From Pseudomonas sp. B21-040 (GTDB lineage Bacteria > Pseudomonadota > Gammaproteobacteria > Pseudomonadales > Pseudomonadaceae): a stretch of DNA of 64,000 nucleotides. Below the pieces are notes generated by a model that was given only the letters and a program-made list of their open reading frames with translations, had not been told where the DNA came from and ran no database searches. How positions within the stretch are numbered: the first letter of the stretch is position 1; each line of letters starts with the position of its first letter. This document shows, one piece after another, positions 1 to 9,967 of this stretch. The stretch lies in the NCBI RefSeq assembly GCF_024748695.1, contig NZ_CP087176.1, positions 985,501-1,049,500 on the forward strand, in the 5' to 3' direction. The position numbers were made by a program, and so were the translations under genes.

Positions 1-300
1 AATGTCGACCCAGCTCTGGTGGTTACTGGTGATCAGGTAGGAATGTTGATAGTCCAGGCCTTGCAGGCCGCTGAGGTGCCAGCGCGTGCGGCGGACCAGG
101 TTCATCCAGCCTTTGTTGAGGCTGATCCAGGCTTCATGGGTATGGCTCATCAACCAGCCTGCAATCCGCTGCGTGAAGGCAAACGGCAAAACCTTGACGA
201 GTGCCACGCAGAACAGAAAGGAGCAGAGCAAAATGGTGTTCAGTGCCAACAACAACGATGCAATCACGCCGCGTACGGCGGCAGGCAGGAAATCCAGCAT
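1..300 (-). CDS. PlsC-type acyltransferase, N-terminal part (truncated by window edge)
   Basis: This is the first 100 residues of a minus-strand gene that runs off the left edge. It begins MLDFLPAAVRGVIASLLLAL, with a hydrophobic N-terminal membrane anchor at about residues 10-40. It ends at an NHQSWVDI segment, which is the H-x4-D catalytic block of glycerolipid acyltransferases (His nucleophile activator, Asp partner). The family transfers acyl chains to lysophosphatidate-like acceptors at the inner membrane; the YihG/OlsA-like branch fits but cannot be fixed from the N-terminus. The ATG at 298-300 follows the pta stop (301-303) with no gap, so the two are very likely co-transcribed and translationally coupled. 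Confidence 0.85.
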   Translation of the reverse strand, partial: MLDFLPAAVRGVIASLLLALNTILLCSFLFCVALVKVLPFAFTQRIAGWLMSHTHEAWISLNKGWMNLVRRTRWHLSGLQGLDYQHSYLITSNHQSWVDI

Positions 301-2400
301 TTAAACATCCATAGGTCGGTTAGCAGCCTGGATCGCGGTCAATGCGATCGTGTAGACGATGTCATCGACTTGCGCACCGCGCGGCAGGTCGTTCACCGGT
401 TTGCGCAGGCCTTGCAACATCGGGCCGAGGCTGACGCAATCGGCGCTGCGCTGCACGGCTTTGTGGGTGGTGTTGCCGGTGTTGAGGTCGGGGAACACGA
501 ACACTGTGGCGCGACCGGCGACCTGACTGTTGGGGGCCAGTTGTCGGGCCACCGTTTCGTTGGCGGCGGCGTCGTACTGCAGAGGGCCGTCGATCAACAG
601 CGAGTTTTGCTGCTCGTGGGCGAGCAACGTTGCTTCGCGCACTTTCTCGACTTCTTCGCCGCTGGCCGATTCACCGCTGGAGTAGCTGATCATCGCCACG
701 CGCGGGGTGATGCCGAACGCGGCCGCCGAGTCGGCGCTTTGCAGGGCGATCTCGGCCAGTTCGATGGCGCTCGGGTGCGGGTTCATCACGCAGTCGCCGT
801 AGACCAGCACTTCTTCAGGGAACAGCATGAAGAACACCGACGACACCAGCGTGCAGCCCGGCGCGGTTTTGATCAGTTGAAGGGCCGGTCGGATGGTATT
901 GGCGGTGGAGTGGATGACACCGGACACGAGACCGTCGACTTCATCCAGCGCCAGCATCATGGTGCCGATCACAACAGTGTCTTCCAGTTGCTGCTCGGCC
1001 ATCGGTGCGTTGAGGCTTTTGCTTTTGCGCAGGGCAACCATCGGCTCGACATAGCGCTCGCGGATCAGGTCCGGGTCGAGAATCTCCAGCCCGGGTGGCA
1101 GCTCGATGCCTTGGGCGCGAGCGACGGCTTCGACGTCCGCCGGTTTGGCCAGCAACACGCAACGGGCAATGCCACGCGCCTGACAGATCGCTGCCGCTTG
1201 CACGGTCAGCGGCTCGCTGCCTTCTGGCAGCACGATGCGCTTGTTGGCAGCCTGGGCGCGCTGGATCAATTGATAGCGGAATACGGCGGGCGACAGGCGC
1301 ATCTCACGCGGGGTACCGCAGCGCTGGTGCAACCAGTTGGCGTCGAGGTGGCTGGCGACGAAGTCGGTAATGATCTCCGCACGCTCGCGGTCATCGATAG
1401 GAATTTCCTTGTTCAAGCCATTGAGCTGGTTGGCGGTGTCGTAGGAGCCGGTGCTCACCGACAACACCGGCAACCCCGCCTGCAAGGCGCCACGGCACAG
1501 GTCCATGATGCGCGGGTCGGGCAGGGTGTCGCTGGTCAGCAGCAGGCCGGCCAAGGGCACGCCGTTCATGGCCGCGAGGCTGACGGCCAGGATGATGTCA
1601 TCGCGGTCGCCGGGGGTGACCACCAGCACGCCGGGCTTGAGCAGTTCCACGGTGTTGCGCATGGTGCGGGCGCAGATGATGATTTTGGTCATGCGCCGGG
1701 TTTCGTAGTCACCGGCATTGAGAATCTGCGCGCCCATCAGATCAGCCACATCGCGGGTGCGCGGGGCGTTCAATTCCGGCTGGTACGGGATGCACCCCAA
1801 CAGGCGGAAATCACCGCTGCGCAGCAATGGCGAGTGTTCTTTCAAGCGCGTGGCGAAGACATCCATGCTTTCGTCGGTCTTGACCTTGTTGAGGATCACG
1901 CCGAGGACTTTCGGGTCTTTTGGGCCGCCGAACAATTGCGCCTGCAATTCCACGCGCCCGGAGAGCTCGGTCAGCACTTCGTTTTCCGGTGCCGAGACCA
2001 GGATCACATCGGCGTCGAGGCTTTTCGCCAGGTGCAGATTCACCCGTGCGGCGTAGCTGGCGCTGCGGGTCGGGACCATGCCTTCGACGATCAGCACGTC
2101 TTTGCCGACAGCGGCTTGCTGGTAGAGGGTGATGATTTCTTCGAGCAACTCATCGAGTTGACCATCGCCGAGCATGCGCTCGACATGCGCCAGGCCCAGC
2201 GGTTGCGGTGGCTTCAAACCGTGGGTGCGCGCTACCAGTTCGGTGGAGCGTTCCGGCCCGGTATCACCCGGATGGGGCTGGGCAATCGGTTTGAAAAAGC
2301 CGACCTTGAGACCGGCACGCTCAAGCGTGCGCACCAGCCCGAGGCTGATAGACGTCAGACCCACACCAAAGTCGGTGGGCGCGATAAAAAAAGTTTGCAT
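301..2400 (-). CDS. pta: Phosphate acetyltransferase (long, multi-domain form)
   Basis: A 699-residue enzyme that interconverts acetyl-CoA and acetyl phosphate in the cytoplasm. The N-terminus (MQTFFIAPTDFGVGLTSISL) is the BioD-like P-loop-fold domain, a DRTGG-type regulatory domain follows at about 210-330 (LVVTPGDRDDIILAVSLAA), and the catalytic PTA domain fills about 370-699 (IVLPEGSEPLTVQAAAI near its start; GPLQYDAA and FPDLNTGN near its end). Length matches the long Pta class of gamma-proteobacteria. The ATG at 2398-2400 is the only good start. The gene lies downstream of the DUF3565 gene (60 bp gap) and directly upstream of an acyltransferase. No acetate kinase gene is adjacent, which is unusual for this locus. 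Confidence 0.97.
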   Translation of the reverse strand: MQTFFIAPTDFGVGLTSISLGLVRTLERAGLKVGFFKPIAQPHPGDTGPERSTELVARTHGLKPPQPLGLAHVERMLGDGQLDELLEEIITLYQQAAVGKDVLIVEGMVPTRSASYAARVNLHLAKSLDADVILVSAPENEVLTELSGRVELQAQLFGGPKDPKVLGVILNKVKTDESMDVFATRLKEHSPLLRSGDFRLLGCIPYQPELNAPRTRDVADLMGAQILNAGDYETRRMTKIIICARTMRNTVELLKPGVLVVTPGDRDDIILAVSLAAMNGVPLAGLLLTSDTLPDPRIMDLCRGALQAGLPVLSVSTGSYDTANQLNGLNKEIPIDDRERAEIITDFVASHLDANWLHQRCGTPREMRLSPAVFRYQLIQRAQAANKRIVLPEGSEPLTVQAAAICQARGIARCVLLAKPADVEAVARAQGIELPPGLEILDPDLIRERYVEPMVALRKSKSLNAPMAEQQLEDTVVIGTMMLALDEVDGLVSGVIHSTANTIRPALQLIKTAPGCTLVSSVFFMLFPEEVLVYGDCVMNPHPSAIELAEIALQSADSAAAFGITPRVAMISYSSGESASGEEVEKVREATLLAHEQQNSLLIDGPLQYDAAANETVARQLAPNSQVAGRATVFVFPDLNTGNTTHKAVQRSADCVSLGPMLQGLRKPVNDLPRGAQVDDIVYTIALTAIQAANRPMDV

Positions 2401-2460
2401 GCGAATTCTCTAAGGGTGCATGGCAATGGCGATCATCTATATCTGACGATCTGCCGCAAT

Positions 2461-2769
2461 TCAGTCGCCAAGGTTATCGCTAACCGAGCCTTGTGCGCAC
2501 CAACCGCAATCAAAGGGCTGGCCTATTTTTTCAATACGTTGCGCGGGGTCCTGCACCCAGGCACGCGATTGCCACGGCGGCTGGTGACGCAGGTGCTGGG
2601 TGTGGCCGCAGGAAAGCTCGGCCACCCAATGCCCGTCCTCATCCTGATGGAAACCTGTGACCGTTACGCCCTGCGCCGCGAACCTTCCGTCCGGGTTGTG
2701 TTCGCTTTCGCGCGATTGCTTCGCTAAACTTGGCCTTTCATCATTCTTATGCAAAAGGTCTCGCCCCAT
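2461..2769 (-). CDS. DUF3565 family protein
   Basis: A small cytoplasmic protein (about 102 residues from the chosen start). The C-terminal two thirds hold the DUF3565 signature: GFHQDEDGHWVAEL, then CGH, then RHQPPW (the RHxPPW block) and a final CGWC pair. The Cys/His spacing suggests metal binding, which is inference. The reading frame is open further upstream to 2799, but a start at 2769 (MGRDLLHKND) fits the conserved family N-terminus as I remember it. With this start, its ATG and the slyD ATG share the same CATG palindrome head to head, so the two genes must be controlled from within each other's 5' ends. Function unknown. Confidence 0.75.
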   Translation of the reverse strand: MGRDLLHKNDERPSLAKQSRESEHNPDGRFAAQGVTVTGFHQDEDGHWVAELSCGHTQHLRHQPPWQSRAWVQDPAQRIEKIGQPFDCGWCAQGSVSDNLGD

Positions 2770-3253
2770 GCTGATCGCCGCCAATAAGGCTGTCTCCATC
2801 GACTATACCCTGACCAACGACGCTGGTGAGGTCATCGACAGCTCCGCCGGCGGCGCGCCGCTGGTCTACCTGCAAGGCGCAGGCAACATCATCCCGGGCC
2901 TGGAAAAGGCTCTGGAAGGCAAAACCGTTGGCGACGAGCTGACCGTAGCCGTTGAACCTGAAGACGCTTACGGCGAATACGCTGCCGAACTGGTCAGCAC
3001 CCTGAGCCGCAGCATGTTCGAAGGCGTTGATGAGCTGGAAGTGGGCATGCAGTTCCACGCTTCCGCTCCGGACGGCCAGATGCAGATCGTCACCATTCGC
3101 GATCTGGACGGCGACGACGTCACCGTTGACGGCAACCACCCGTTGGCCGGTCAGCGCCTGAATTTCCAGGTCAAGATCATCGACATCCGTGATGCCAGCC
3201 AAGAAGAAATCGCTCATGGTCACGTCCATGGCGAAGGTGGCCATCACCACTGA
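2768..3253 (+). CDS. slyD: FKBP-type peptidyl-prolyl cis-trans isomerase, SlyD-like
   Basis: A 161-residue cytoplasmic prolyl isomerase/chaperone. The FKBP core is split by an insert-in-flap domain: the first FKBP part (VSIDYTLTNDAGEVIDSS, then LQGAGNIIPGLEKALEGK) covers residues 5-70, the IF domain (EPEDAYGEYAAELVSTLSRS...) about 70-125, and the returning FKBP strand GNHPLAGQRLNFQVKI about 128-145. The tail HGHVHGEGGHHH is a short His-rich metal-binding segment as in SlyD, used in nickel handling in enterobacteria. The start at 2768 has an AAAAGG element 10 bases upstream; an in-frame ATG at 2657 lies inside the opposite gene and is not used. A rho-independent terminator follows at 3283. Confidence 0.95.
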   Translation: MLIAANKAVSIDYTLTNDAGEVIDSSAGGAPLVYLQGAGNIIPGLEKALEGKTVGDELTVAVEPEDAYGEYAAELVSTLSRSMFEGVDELEVGMQFHASAPDGQMQIVTIRDLDGDDVTVDGNHPLAGQRLNFQVKIIDIRDASQEEIAHGHVHGEGGHHH

Positions 3254-3282
3254 TTTTCTGCGCTAAGCTCAGAGTACTGGAG

Positions 3283-3304
3283 AGGCGCCCTAGGGCGCCT
3301 TTTT
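3283..3304 (+). terminator. Rho-independent terminator after slyD
   Basis: A perfect 8-bp hairpin (AGGCGCCC-TA-GGGCGCCT) runs directly into TTTT, 30 bases after the slyD stop codon. It separates slyD from the glutathione peroxidase gene. Confidence 0.88.
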
Positions 3305-3375
3305 AGTCCGCGGCTGTCCTTGGCGGCATTGCCAAGTGGCTGTTTCGAGAAGAACACGGGAATTTGGAGTTCGTC

Positions 3376-3858
3376 ATGAGTGCTTTTCACGACCTTAAGT
3401 TGACAGCCCTGGATGGACAAGACCTACCGCTGGCGCCCTTCAAGGGGCAAGTCGTGCTGGTGGTCAACGTCGCCTCCAAATGTGGCTTGACCCCACAGTA
3501 CGCGGCGCTGGAAAACCTTTATCAGCAGTTCAAAGCCAAAGGTTTCAGCGTTCTGGGTCTGCCGTGCAACCAGTTTGCCGGGCAGGAGCCGGGTTCCGAG
3601 CAAGAGATCCAGGAGTTTTGCAGCCTCAACTATGGCGTGACTTTTCCGTTGTCCAGCAAGCTGGAAGTCAACGGTCATGAGCGTCATCAGTTGTATCGCC
3701 TGCTGGCGGGCGAGGGTGCGGAATTCCCGGGTGACATTACCTGGAACTTCGAAAAATTCCTGCTGGGCAAGGACGGTCGTGTGCTGGCGCGGTTTTCCCC
3801 GCGCACGGCGCCGGATGATCCGACGATCGTTCATGCGATCGAAAAAGCGTTGAGCTGA
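3376..3858 (+). CDS. Glutathione/thioredoxin-type peroxidase (Cys-GPx)
   Basis: A 160-residue peroxidase that reduces hydroperoxides, in bacteria usually with thioredoxin as donor. The catalytic tetrad is visible: Cys36 in NVASKCGLTPQY, Gln in the block around residue 70, and Trp/Asn in ITWNFEKFL. Cys64 in the LPCNQF block is a further conserved Cys. The peroxidatic residue is Cys (TGT), not selenocysteine. The ATG at 3376 is chosen over the upstream TTG at 3364 because MSAFHDLKLTALDG is the usual family N-terminus. It is monocistronic between two terminators. Confidence 0.93.
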   Translation: MSAFHDLKLTALDGQDLPLAPFKGQVVLVVNVASKCGLTPQYAALENLYQQFKAKGFSVLGLPCNQFAGQEPGSEQEIQEFCSLNYGVTFPLSSKLEVNGHERHQLYRLLAGEGAEFPGDITWNFEKFLLGKDGRVLARFSPRTAPDDPTIVHAIEKALS

Positions 3859-3867
3859 ACTCACAAG

Positions 3868-3893
3868 AAACGCAGCCTCGGCTGCGTTTTTTT
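3868..3893 (+). terminator. Rho-independent terminator after the peroxidase gene
   Basis: Stem AACGCAGC / GCTGCGTT with a 4-base loop, followed by a T7 run, ten bases after the stop codon. Confidence 0.9.
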
Positions 3894-4012
3894 ATGCCTG
3901 CCTTTTGACCCTTAATCACCCAGATCAATAGTGCTGTGCATCGCTGGCAACTCCGCATATTATCGTCGTCATAAAATTACGTCCCGTCGATATCGTTTTC
4001 GTGGAGTGCCCC

Positions 4013-5116
4013 ATGTCCGTCAAAGCCTTGTTCAAACCGTTCCACCTCGGCACCCTTGAGCTGCCGACCCGCGTTGTCATGGCGCCGATGACCCGTTCGT
4101 TTTCGCCGGGTGGCGTACCCAATTCCAAAGTGATCGAATACTACCGTCGTCGTGCTGCGGCCGGCGTGGGTCTGATCATCACCGAAGGCACGACCGTCGG
4201 CCACAAGGCGTCGAACGGCTACCCCAATGTGCCGCATTTCTACGGCGATGCCGCATTGGCCGGCTGGAAGAAAGTGGTCGATGCGGTCCACGCCGAAGGC
4301 GGCAAGATCGTTCCGCAACTGTGGCATGTCGGCAGTGTGCGTCGTATTGGCACTGAGCCGGACGCCAGCGTCCCGGGTTACGGCCCATCGGAAAAATTGA
4401 AGGACGGTCAGGTCGTGGTTCACGGCATGACTAAACAAGATATCCAGGACGTGATCGCCGCGTTCGCTCAGGCGGCCAAAGATGCCCAGAGCATTGGCAT
4501 GGACGGCGTGGAAATCCATGGCGCCCACGGCTATCTCGTGGACCAGTTCTTCTGGGAAGGCAGCAACCAGCGCACCGACGAATACGGCGGCAGCCTGGCC
4601 AACCGTTCACGGTTTGCCATCGAGCTGATTCAGGCTGTGCGTGCAGCGGTCGGCGAAGGTTTCCCGATCATCTTCCGCTTCTCGCAGTGGAAACAGCAGG
4701 ATTACACCGCGCGCCTGGTGCAAACCCCGCAAGCGTTGGGTGAGTTCCTCAAGCCATTGTCCGACGCTGGCGTGGACATTTTCCACTGCTCGACGCGCCG
4801 TTTCTGGGAGCCGGAATTCGACGGTTCCGAGCTGAACCTGGCCGGCTGGACCCGCAAACTCACGGGCAAGCCGACCATCACCGTGGGCAGCGTTGGCCTG
4901 GACGGCGAGTTCCTGCAATTCATGGTCAACACCGACAAGATCGCCCAGCCGGCCAGTCTGGAAAAGCTGCTGGAGCGTTTGAACAACGACGAATTCGACC
5001 TGGTGGCCGTGGGGCGCGCATTGTTGGTCGACCCGGACTGGGCGCAGAAAGTACGCGACGGTCGTGAAGAAGACATCCTGCCGTTCAGCCGCGAAGCGTT
5101 GATGTCGCTGGTTTAA
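4013..5116 (+). CDS. Old yellow enzyme family NADH:flavin oxidoreductase
   Basis: A 367-residue FMN-dependent ene-reductase with a single TIM-barrel OYE domain and no FAD domain. It reduces activated C=C bonds of enones or nitro compounds with NAD(P)H. Diagnostic blocks: VMAPMTRS at 23-30, the active-site stretch HGAHGYLVDQFFW (His169, His172, Tyr174), NQRTDEYGGS at 185-194 and the FMN phosphate loop VAVGRALLVDP near the C-terminus. It resembles the alkene reductase/12-oxophytodienoate reductase branch. The ATG at 4013 is preceded by GTGGAG; the upstream GTG at 4001 is less likely. Its physiological substrate is unknown. Confidence 0.93.
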   Translation: MSVKALFKPFHLGTLELPTRVVMAPMTRSFSPGGVPNSKVIEYYRRRAAAGVGLIITEGTTVGHKASNGYPNVPHFYGDAALAGWKKVVDAVHAEGGKIVPQLWHVGSVRRIGTEPDASVPGYGPSEKLKDGQVVVHGMTKQDIQDVIAAFAQAAKDAQSIGMDGVEIHGAHGYLVDQFFWEGSNQRTDEYGGSLANRSRFAIELIQAVRAAVGEGFPIIFRFSQWKQQDYTARLVQTPQALGEFLKPLSDAGVDIFHCSTRRFWEPEFDGSELNLAGWTRKLTGKPTITVGSVGLDGEFLQFMVNTDKIAQPASLEKLLERLNNDEFDLVAVGRALLVDPDWAQKVRDGREEDILPFSREALMSLV

Positions 5117-5136
5117 GCAGCGACCGCACTGACGCT

Positions 5137-5225
5137 ATCGCGGGCAAGTCTTACTCCTACGGTTCTTTGTCGAATACCAATGTGTGAATCGACACAACAC
5201 CGTAGGAGCAAGGCTTGCCCGCGAT
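5137..5225. repeat. Paired REP palindrome (BIME-like)
   Basis: Two REP cores in opposite orientation: ATCGCGGGCAAG...CTCCTACGG at 5137-5162 and its near-perfect complement at 5200-5225, with a 37-base spacer. The pair sits between two converging genes (the OYE reductase and the glycosyltransferase), a typical place for such elements and possibly a transcript-end stabiliser. Confidence 0.85.
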
Positions 5226-5229
5226 GCTT

Positions 5230-6405
5230 TTAAGGCAAAAACGCTGCATCGGGTAGGGGTTGCCCCTGCATGCAAGCCCCGCGCAACTGCCCTTCAAACT
5301 GCTCGATAATCGCGGCCCAGCCCTGGCGACTCGCATGCTGGCGCGCATTGAGCCGCACACACCGCAAGGTTTCGCGCTCTTCCAGCAACCACGCCGCAGC
5401 ATCACAAAAGGCTTCTTCATCCCCCGGCATCGCCAGCACGCCGTTGTAGCCATGGCGGATATGCTGCGCCGCTGCCGCCTGGTCGTACGCCACCACGCCC
5501 AATCCCGACGCCAATGCTTCAAGCACCACATTGCCAAAGGTTTCGGTCATGCTTGGAAATAGAAATACGTCCCCCGATGCGTAATGACTGGCCAGCGCCT
5601 CACCGCGTTGTGAGCCACAGAAAACCGCCTCGGGAAGGTCCTGCTCCAGCGCTGCTCGTTGTGGGCCGTCACCGATGACGATCAAGCGTATGTTGCGCTG
5701 TGGATAAGTGGCTTTCAGCGAGTCGAAACTGCGTTTGAGCAAGCCCAGGTTTTTCTCGGGAGCCAAGCGCCCGACATGAATGACCGCAATGTCATCCTCG
5801 GCCAAGCCCCACTGTTCGCGCAGCGATACCTGCCTTTTGCTCGGATGAAACAATTGGCTGTCGACACCCCGGGAAAGCAAGGCCAGACGCTCGAAATGTC
5901 GGCGTTCAAGCTCCAGTCGCTGACTGGGGCTCGGCACCAGGGTCAGGGTCGAGCGGTTGTGAAACCAGCGCAGGTAGTGCGTCAGCAAACGAGTCAACAA
6001 CCCGAGCCCGTATTGGCTGGAGTACTGCTGAAAGTTGGTGTGAAAGCCGCTCACCACCGAAATCCCCAATCGCCGTGCTGCGCGTAATGCGGACAAGCCC
6101 AGAGGCCCTTCGGTGGCGATGTACAGCACGTCGGGGCGATGACGCGTCCAGCGCCTCAACAGTTTATGCATCGACGACTGGCCCCATTGCAGGCCGGGAT
6201 AGCCCGGTAGCGGCCAGCCTCGACACAACAGCAAATCATCGTCACTGCTCAACTGCTGATCCCCCCCCTGGCGAGGCCGCACCAATTCCACCTGGTGCCC
6301 GCGCGCGCGCAAACCGTCGCACAAACGGCCAAGGGTGTTGGCCACGCCGTTGATTTCCGGAGGGAATGTTTCGGTGATCAGAGTGATATGCAGAGCTGTC
6401 GTCAT
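5230..6405 (-). CDS. Glycosyltransferase, GT4 family (mannosyl/glucosyl transferase-like)
   Basis: A 391-residue GT-B fold enzyme. The N-terminal acceptor half starts TALHITLITETFPPEINGVA (N-terminal glycosyltransferase 4 domain). The C-terminal donor half contains the linker VIHVGRLAPEKN and the E-x7-E nucleotide-sugar motif in SMTETFGNVVLEALASG. Similar proteins add sugars to diacylglycerol or phosphatidylinositol-like lipids; which lipid is not visible here. The frame is open to 6507, but the ATG at 6405, with GAGG just upstream, gives the conserved N-terminus; the ATG at 6429 is an alternative. It lies 64 bp downstream of cysZ on the same strand. Confidence 0.9.
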   Translation of the reverse strand: MTTALHITLITETFPPEINGVANTLGRLCDGLRARGHQVELVRPRQGGDQQLSSDDDLLLCRGWPLPGYPGLQWGQSSMHKLLRRWTRHRPDVLYIATEGPLGLSALRAARRLGISVVSGFHTNFQQYSSQYGLGLLTRLLTHYLRWFHNRSTLTLVPSPSQRLELERRHFERLALLSRGVDSQLFHPSKRQVSLREQWGLAEDDIAVIHVGRLAPEKNLGLLKRSFDSLKATYPQRNIRLIVIGDGPQRAALEQDLPEAVFCGSQRGEALASHYASGDVFLFPSMTETFGNVVLEALASGLGVVAYDQAAAAQHIRHGYNGVLAMPGDEEAFCDAAAWLLEERETLRCVRLNARQHASRQGWAAIIEQFEGQLRGACMQGQPLPDAAFLP

Positions 6406-6469
6406 GACCTCAGTGTCGGCTGAGGCCATGTCGTCATTGTGGCGCTTTGATGATGGATTTGTGACTCGG

Positions 6470-7222
6470 TCAGCGCTGGGCCACCAGATTTTCCGCCCCG
6501 CGCTCACGCACCCAGAACAGCGTCGCCCCGGCCACGGCGGCCGGCATCATCAAAATGTTCACCACCGGGATCAGCAGCACCAGATACACGCTGCCGCCGA
6601 AACTCATGCTCTGCCAGCGCTTCTGCCGCAGCCAGGCGAGCATTTCATTCCAGCCGAGTTTGTGGTTATCCGCCGGGTAGTCGATGTACTGGATCGCCAT
6701 CATCCACACCCCGAACAGTAGCCACAGCGGTGCTGCAATGATGTTCACCACCGGGATGAAGGACAGGATAAACAGCCCGATTGCCCGTGGCAGGAAGTAG
6801 CCGAGTTTGCGCATTTCCCGGGAGAGGGTGCGCGGGATCATGGCGATCAGTTCGCCCCAGCTGAAAGTCGGGAAGTCGTCGGTGCCACGCACCACCACTT
6901 CGACTTTCTCCGCAAGGAAGCCATTGAACGGCGCGGCGATGACGTTGGCGAGCATGGTGAAGGTGAAGAACACCATCAACACCACCAGCACCACAAAAAT
7001 CGGCCAGAGGATGTAGCTGAGAAAACTCAGCCAGTCGGGTAGGGTCGGCATCAGCGTATCGACCCACAGACTGAACTGATGGCCGGCCAGATAAATCAAT
7101 CCGACGAACAGCACCAGGTTGATTGCCAGCGGCAACAAGACAAACAAACGCAGGCTGGGGCTCAGGACCAGCTTGAGGCCTTCGCGCAGGTATTGCGGGC
7201 CGGACAGGGCGGGTGCGGGCAT
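6470..7222 (-). CDS. cysZ: Sulfate transporter CysZ (EI24 family)
   Basis: A 250-residue inner-membrane protein that supplies sulfate for cysteine synthesis. There are hydrophobic membrane segments at about 25-50, 70-95, 145-180 and 205-235, and the family blocks [18 protein letters not shown] (start), [16 protein letters not shown] (middle) and GFVIPVVNI-like repeats ([29 protein letters not shown]). Length and topology match CysZ. It is transcribed away from trxB and may share a transcript with the downstream glycosyltransferase. Confidence 0.93.
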   Translation of the reverse strand: MPAPALSGPQYLREGLKLVLSPSLRLFVLLPLAINLVLFVGLIYLAGHQFSLWVDTLMPTLPDWLSFLSYILWPIFVVLVVLMVFFTFTMLANVIAAPFNGFLAEKVEVVVRGTDDFPTFSWGELIAMIPRTLSREMRKLGYFLPRAIGLFILSFIPVVNIIAAPLWLLFGVWMMAIQYIDYPADNHKLGWNEMLAWLRQKRWQSMSFGGSVYLVLLIPVVNILMMPAAVAGATLFWVRERGAENLVAQR

Positions 7223-8497
<1,275 letters not shown>

Positions 8498-8512
8498 GAT
8501 CGTTGAAATGAA

Positions 8513-8538
8513 AAACCGGCTTCGCAGCCGGTTTTTTT
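8513..8538 (+). terminator. Rho-independent terminator after trxB
   Basis: Hairpin ACCGGCT-TCGC-AGCCGGT followed by a T7 run, 15 bases beyond the trxB stop codon. Confidence 0.92.
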
Positions 8539-8616
8539 ATGCCCGCACTTTCTGTCGATCAAAGAACCTGTGGGTGCATGTCGGCTCCGTCACGCCTACA
8601 GGTTATCCAGCGTTTT

Positions 8617-9900
8617 TCAGCCCTTGAGCCGCTCCTGAACGAAATCCATTACCTTCAGCGATTGATAGATCGCATTGGCGGCCACCCGACCGAACGGCCC
8701 GCCATTCCAGTCCAGCAGGTATGGCTTGAACAACTCATGGCGTGCACTTTCCCCGCACACGGCTTCGGCAATTACCCTGCCGCCGATGGAGCCAGTATTC
8801 AAACCGTGACCGCCAAAGGAGGTGCAGGCCCAGACGCCCGGTTCCAGTAGACCGAGGTTGGGCATTTTGTTGGTGGAGTAACCCATCAGGCCGGACCAGG
8901 CCAATTCGATTTTTACCGGTGCCAGTTGTGGATAGACCGACACCATGTCGGCCTTGAGCATGGCTGCCAGGGCTTTTTCATTCTGTTCGTTGCGGGTGGT
9001 GATACGTCCACCCCAGAGCAGGCGGTCGCCTTCGACGATGCGGTAGTAATCCGAAGCTCGACGGTCATCGGAGAAGGCCGCACCGGAGTCGAGGACATTT
9101 TTAATCGAGTCGCCCAAGTGCTCGGTCAACACCACGTAGGTGGCGATGGGCAGGTAAGCGCGGCTGAGTTTTTGCAGTTCGGGGCCGCCATAACCCCCCG
9201 CGCAGAACACCAGATCTTTACAGCTCACGGTGCCATGCGCGGTCTTGACGATTTTGTCGCTACCGTCGCGACGCCAGGCGTGCATTTTCGATTGCTCGAA
9301 AATCCTGCCTCCTGCCGCTTCAATGGCGAGGGCCAGGCCCAGACAGTAATTGAGCGGGTGGAAGTGCATGGCGTTCGGATCTTCGACGCCCTGGAAATAG
9401 CGCAAGGTATGGGCTCGATCGCGGACCTGGGCCGTATCGAGATAGTTGAGTTCATAACCGAAGTCGCGGCGCATGGTTTCGATGTGGTTTTTCACACCCG
9501 CGCCGTCGTCGTAGCGCTTGACCCGAATCGTGCCAGCAGATGGCACGCAACCGGGCAAAGCCAGTTCGATGATGTTGCGACGGACGATCTCCACGCCTTC
9601 GGCTGACATCTTGAACAGCGCCCTGGCGTGTTCCAGTCCAAGTTTTTTGCGAATCGCACCGGTCCCCTCAGCCCAGCCTGGCGAGACCACGCCGCCATTA
9701 CGGCCGGACGCGCCCCAGGCAACCTGATTGGCTTCAAGGATGATCACGCGCTTGCCGCGACGGGTCAGCTCCAGCGCGGCGGTGAGGCCGGCGATACCGG
9801 CTCCGATGAGGCACACGTCGCAGGTTTCGTGGGTGTTCAATTCTGGCCTGGCTGCGTGGGGCAGCGAGGTTTGGGAGTACCAGGTGTTGGGGAAGGACAT
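8617..9900 (-). CDS. FAD-dependent amine/amino-acid oxidase (DAO family, PuuB-like)
   Basis: A 427-residue flavoprotein with the N-terminal dinucleotide fold LIGAGIAGLTAALELTRRGKRV (about 32-53) and the GASGRNGGVVSPGW block typical of the gamma-glutamylputrescine oxidase/glycine oxidase group. The C-terminal GHGLNTGSIGGRVIAEAV is the second FAD contact. It probably oxidises an amine or amino acid to an aldehyde/imine, releasing H2O2 or feeding electrons onward. It is the last gene of a five-gene minus-strand unit with an amino-acid ABC transporter and an aminotransferase, so its substrate is likely the imported compound. The ATG at 9900 with AGGA upstream is preferred to the TTG at 9906. Confidence 0.88.
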   Translation of the reverse strand: MSFPNTWYSQTSLPHAARPELNTHETCDVCLIGAGIAGLTAALELTRRGKRVIILEANQVAWGASGRNGGVVSPGWAEGTGAIRKKLGLEHARALFKMSAEGVEIVRRNIIELALPGCVPSAGTIRVKRYDDGAGVKNHIETMRRDFGYELNYLDTAQVRDRAHTLRYFQGVEDPNAMHFHPLNYCLGLALAIEAAGGRIFEQSKMHAWRRDGSDKIVKTAHGTVSCKDLVFCAGGYGGPELQKLSRAYLPIATYVVLTEHLGDSIKNVLDSGAAFSDDRRASDYYRIVEGDRLLWGGRITTRNEQNEKALAAMLKADMVSVYPQLAPVKIELAWSGLMGYSTNKMPNLGLLEPGVWACTSFGGHGLNTGSIGGRVIAEAVCGESARHELFKPYLLDWNGGPFGRVAANAIYQSLKVMDFVQERLKG

Positions 9901-9928
9901 GGTCAATCCTAGAAGAATTGTTTTCTGT

Positions 9929-9950
9929 GGGAGCGAGCCAGCTCGCTCCC
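9929..9950. repeat. Single REP-type hairpin
   Basis: GGGAGCGAGC-CA-GCTCGCTCCC, a 10-bp perfect hairpin in the 67-base gap between the binding-protein gene and the oxidase gene. It may act as an internal attenuator or as mRNA protection that raises binding-protein expression relative to the oxidase. Confidence 0.75.
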
Positions 9951-9967
9951 CCCCGCAGGATCGGGCG

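Noticed and set aside
19..2727. A 902-codon open frame on the plus strand across pta
   Set aside because: It lies fully antisense to pta, is His/Gln/Arg-rich with no domain, has no ribosome site, and is explained by the GC-rich wobble bias of the true minus-strand gene.
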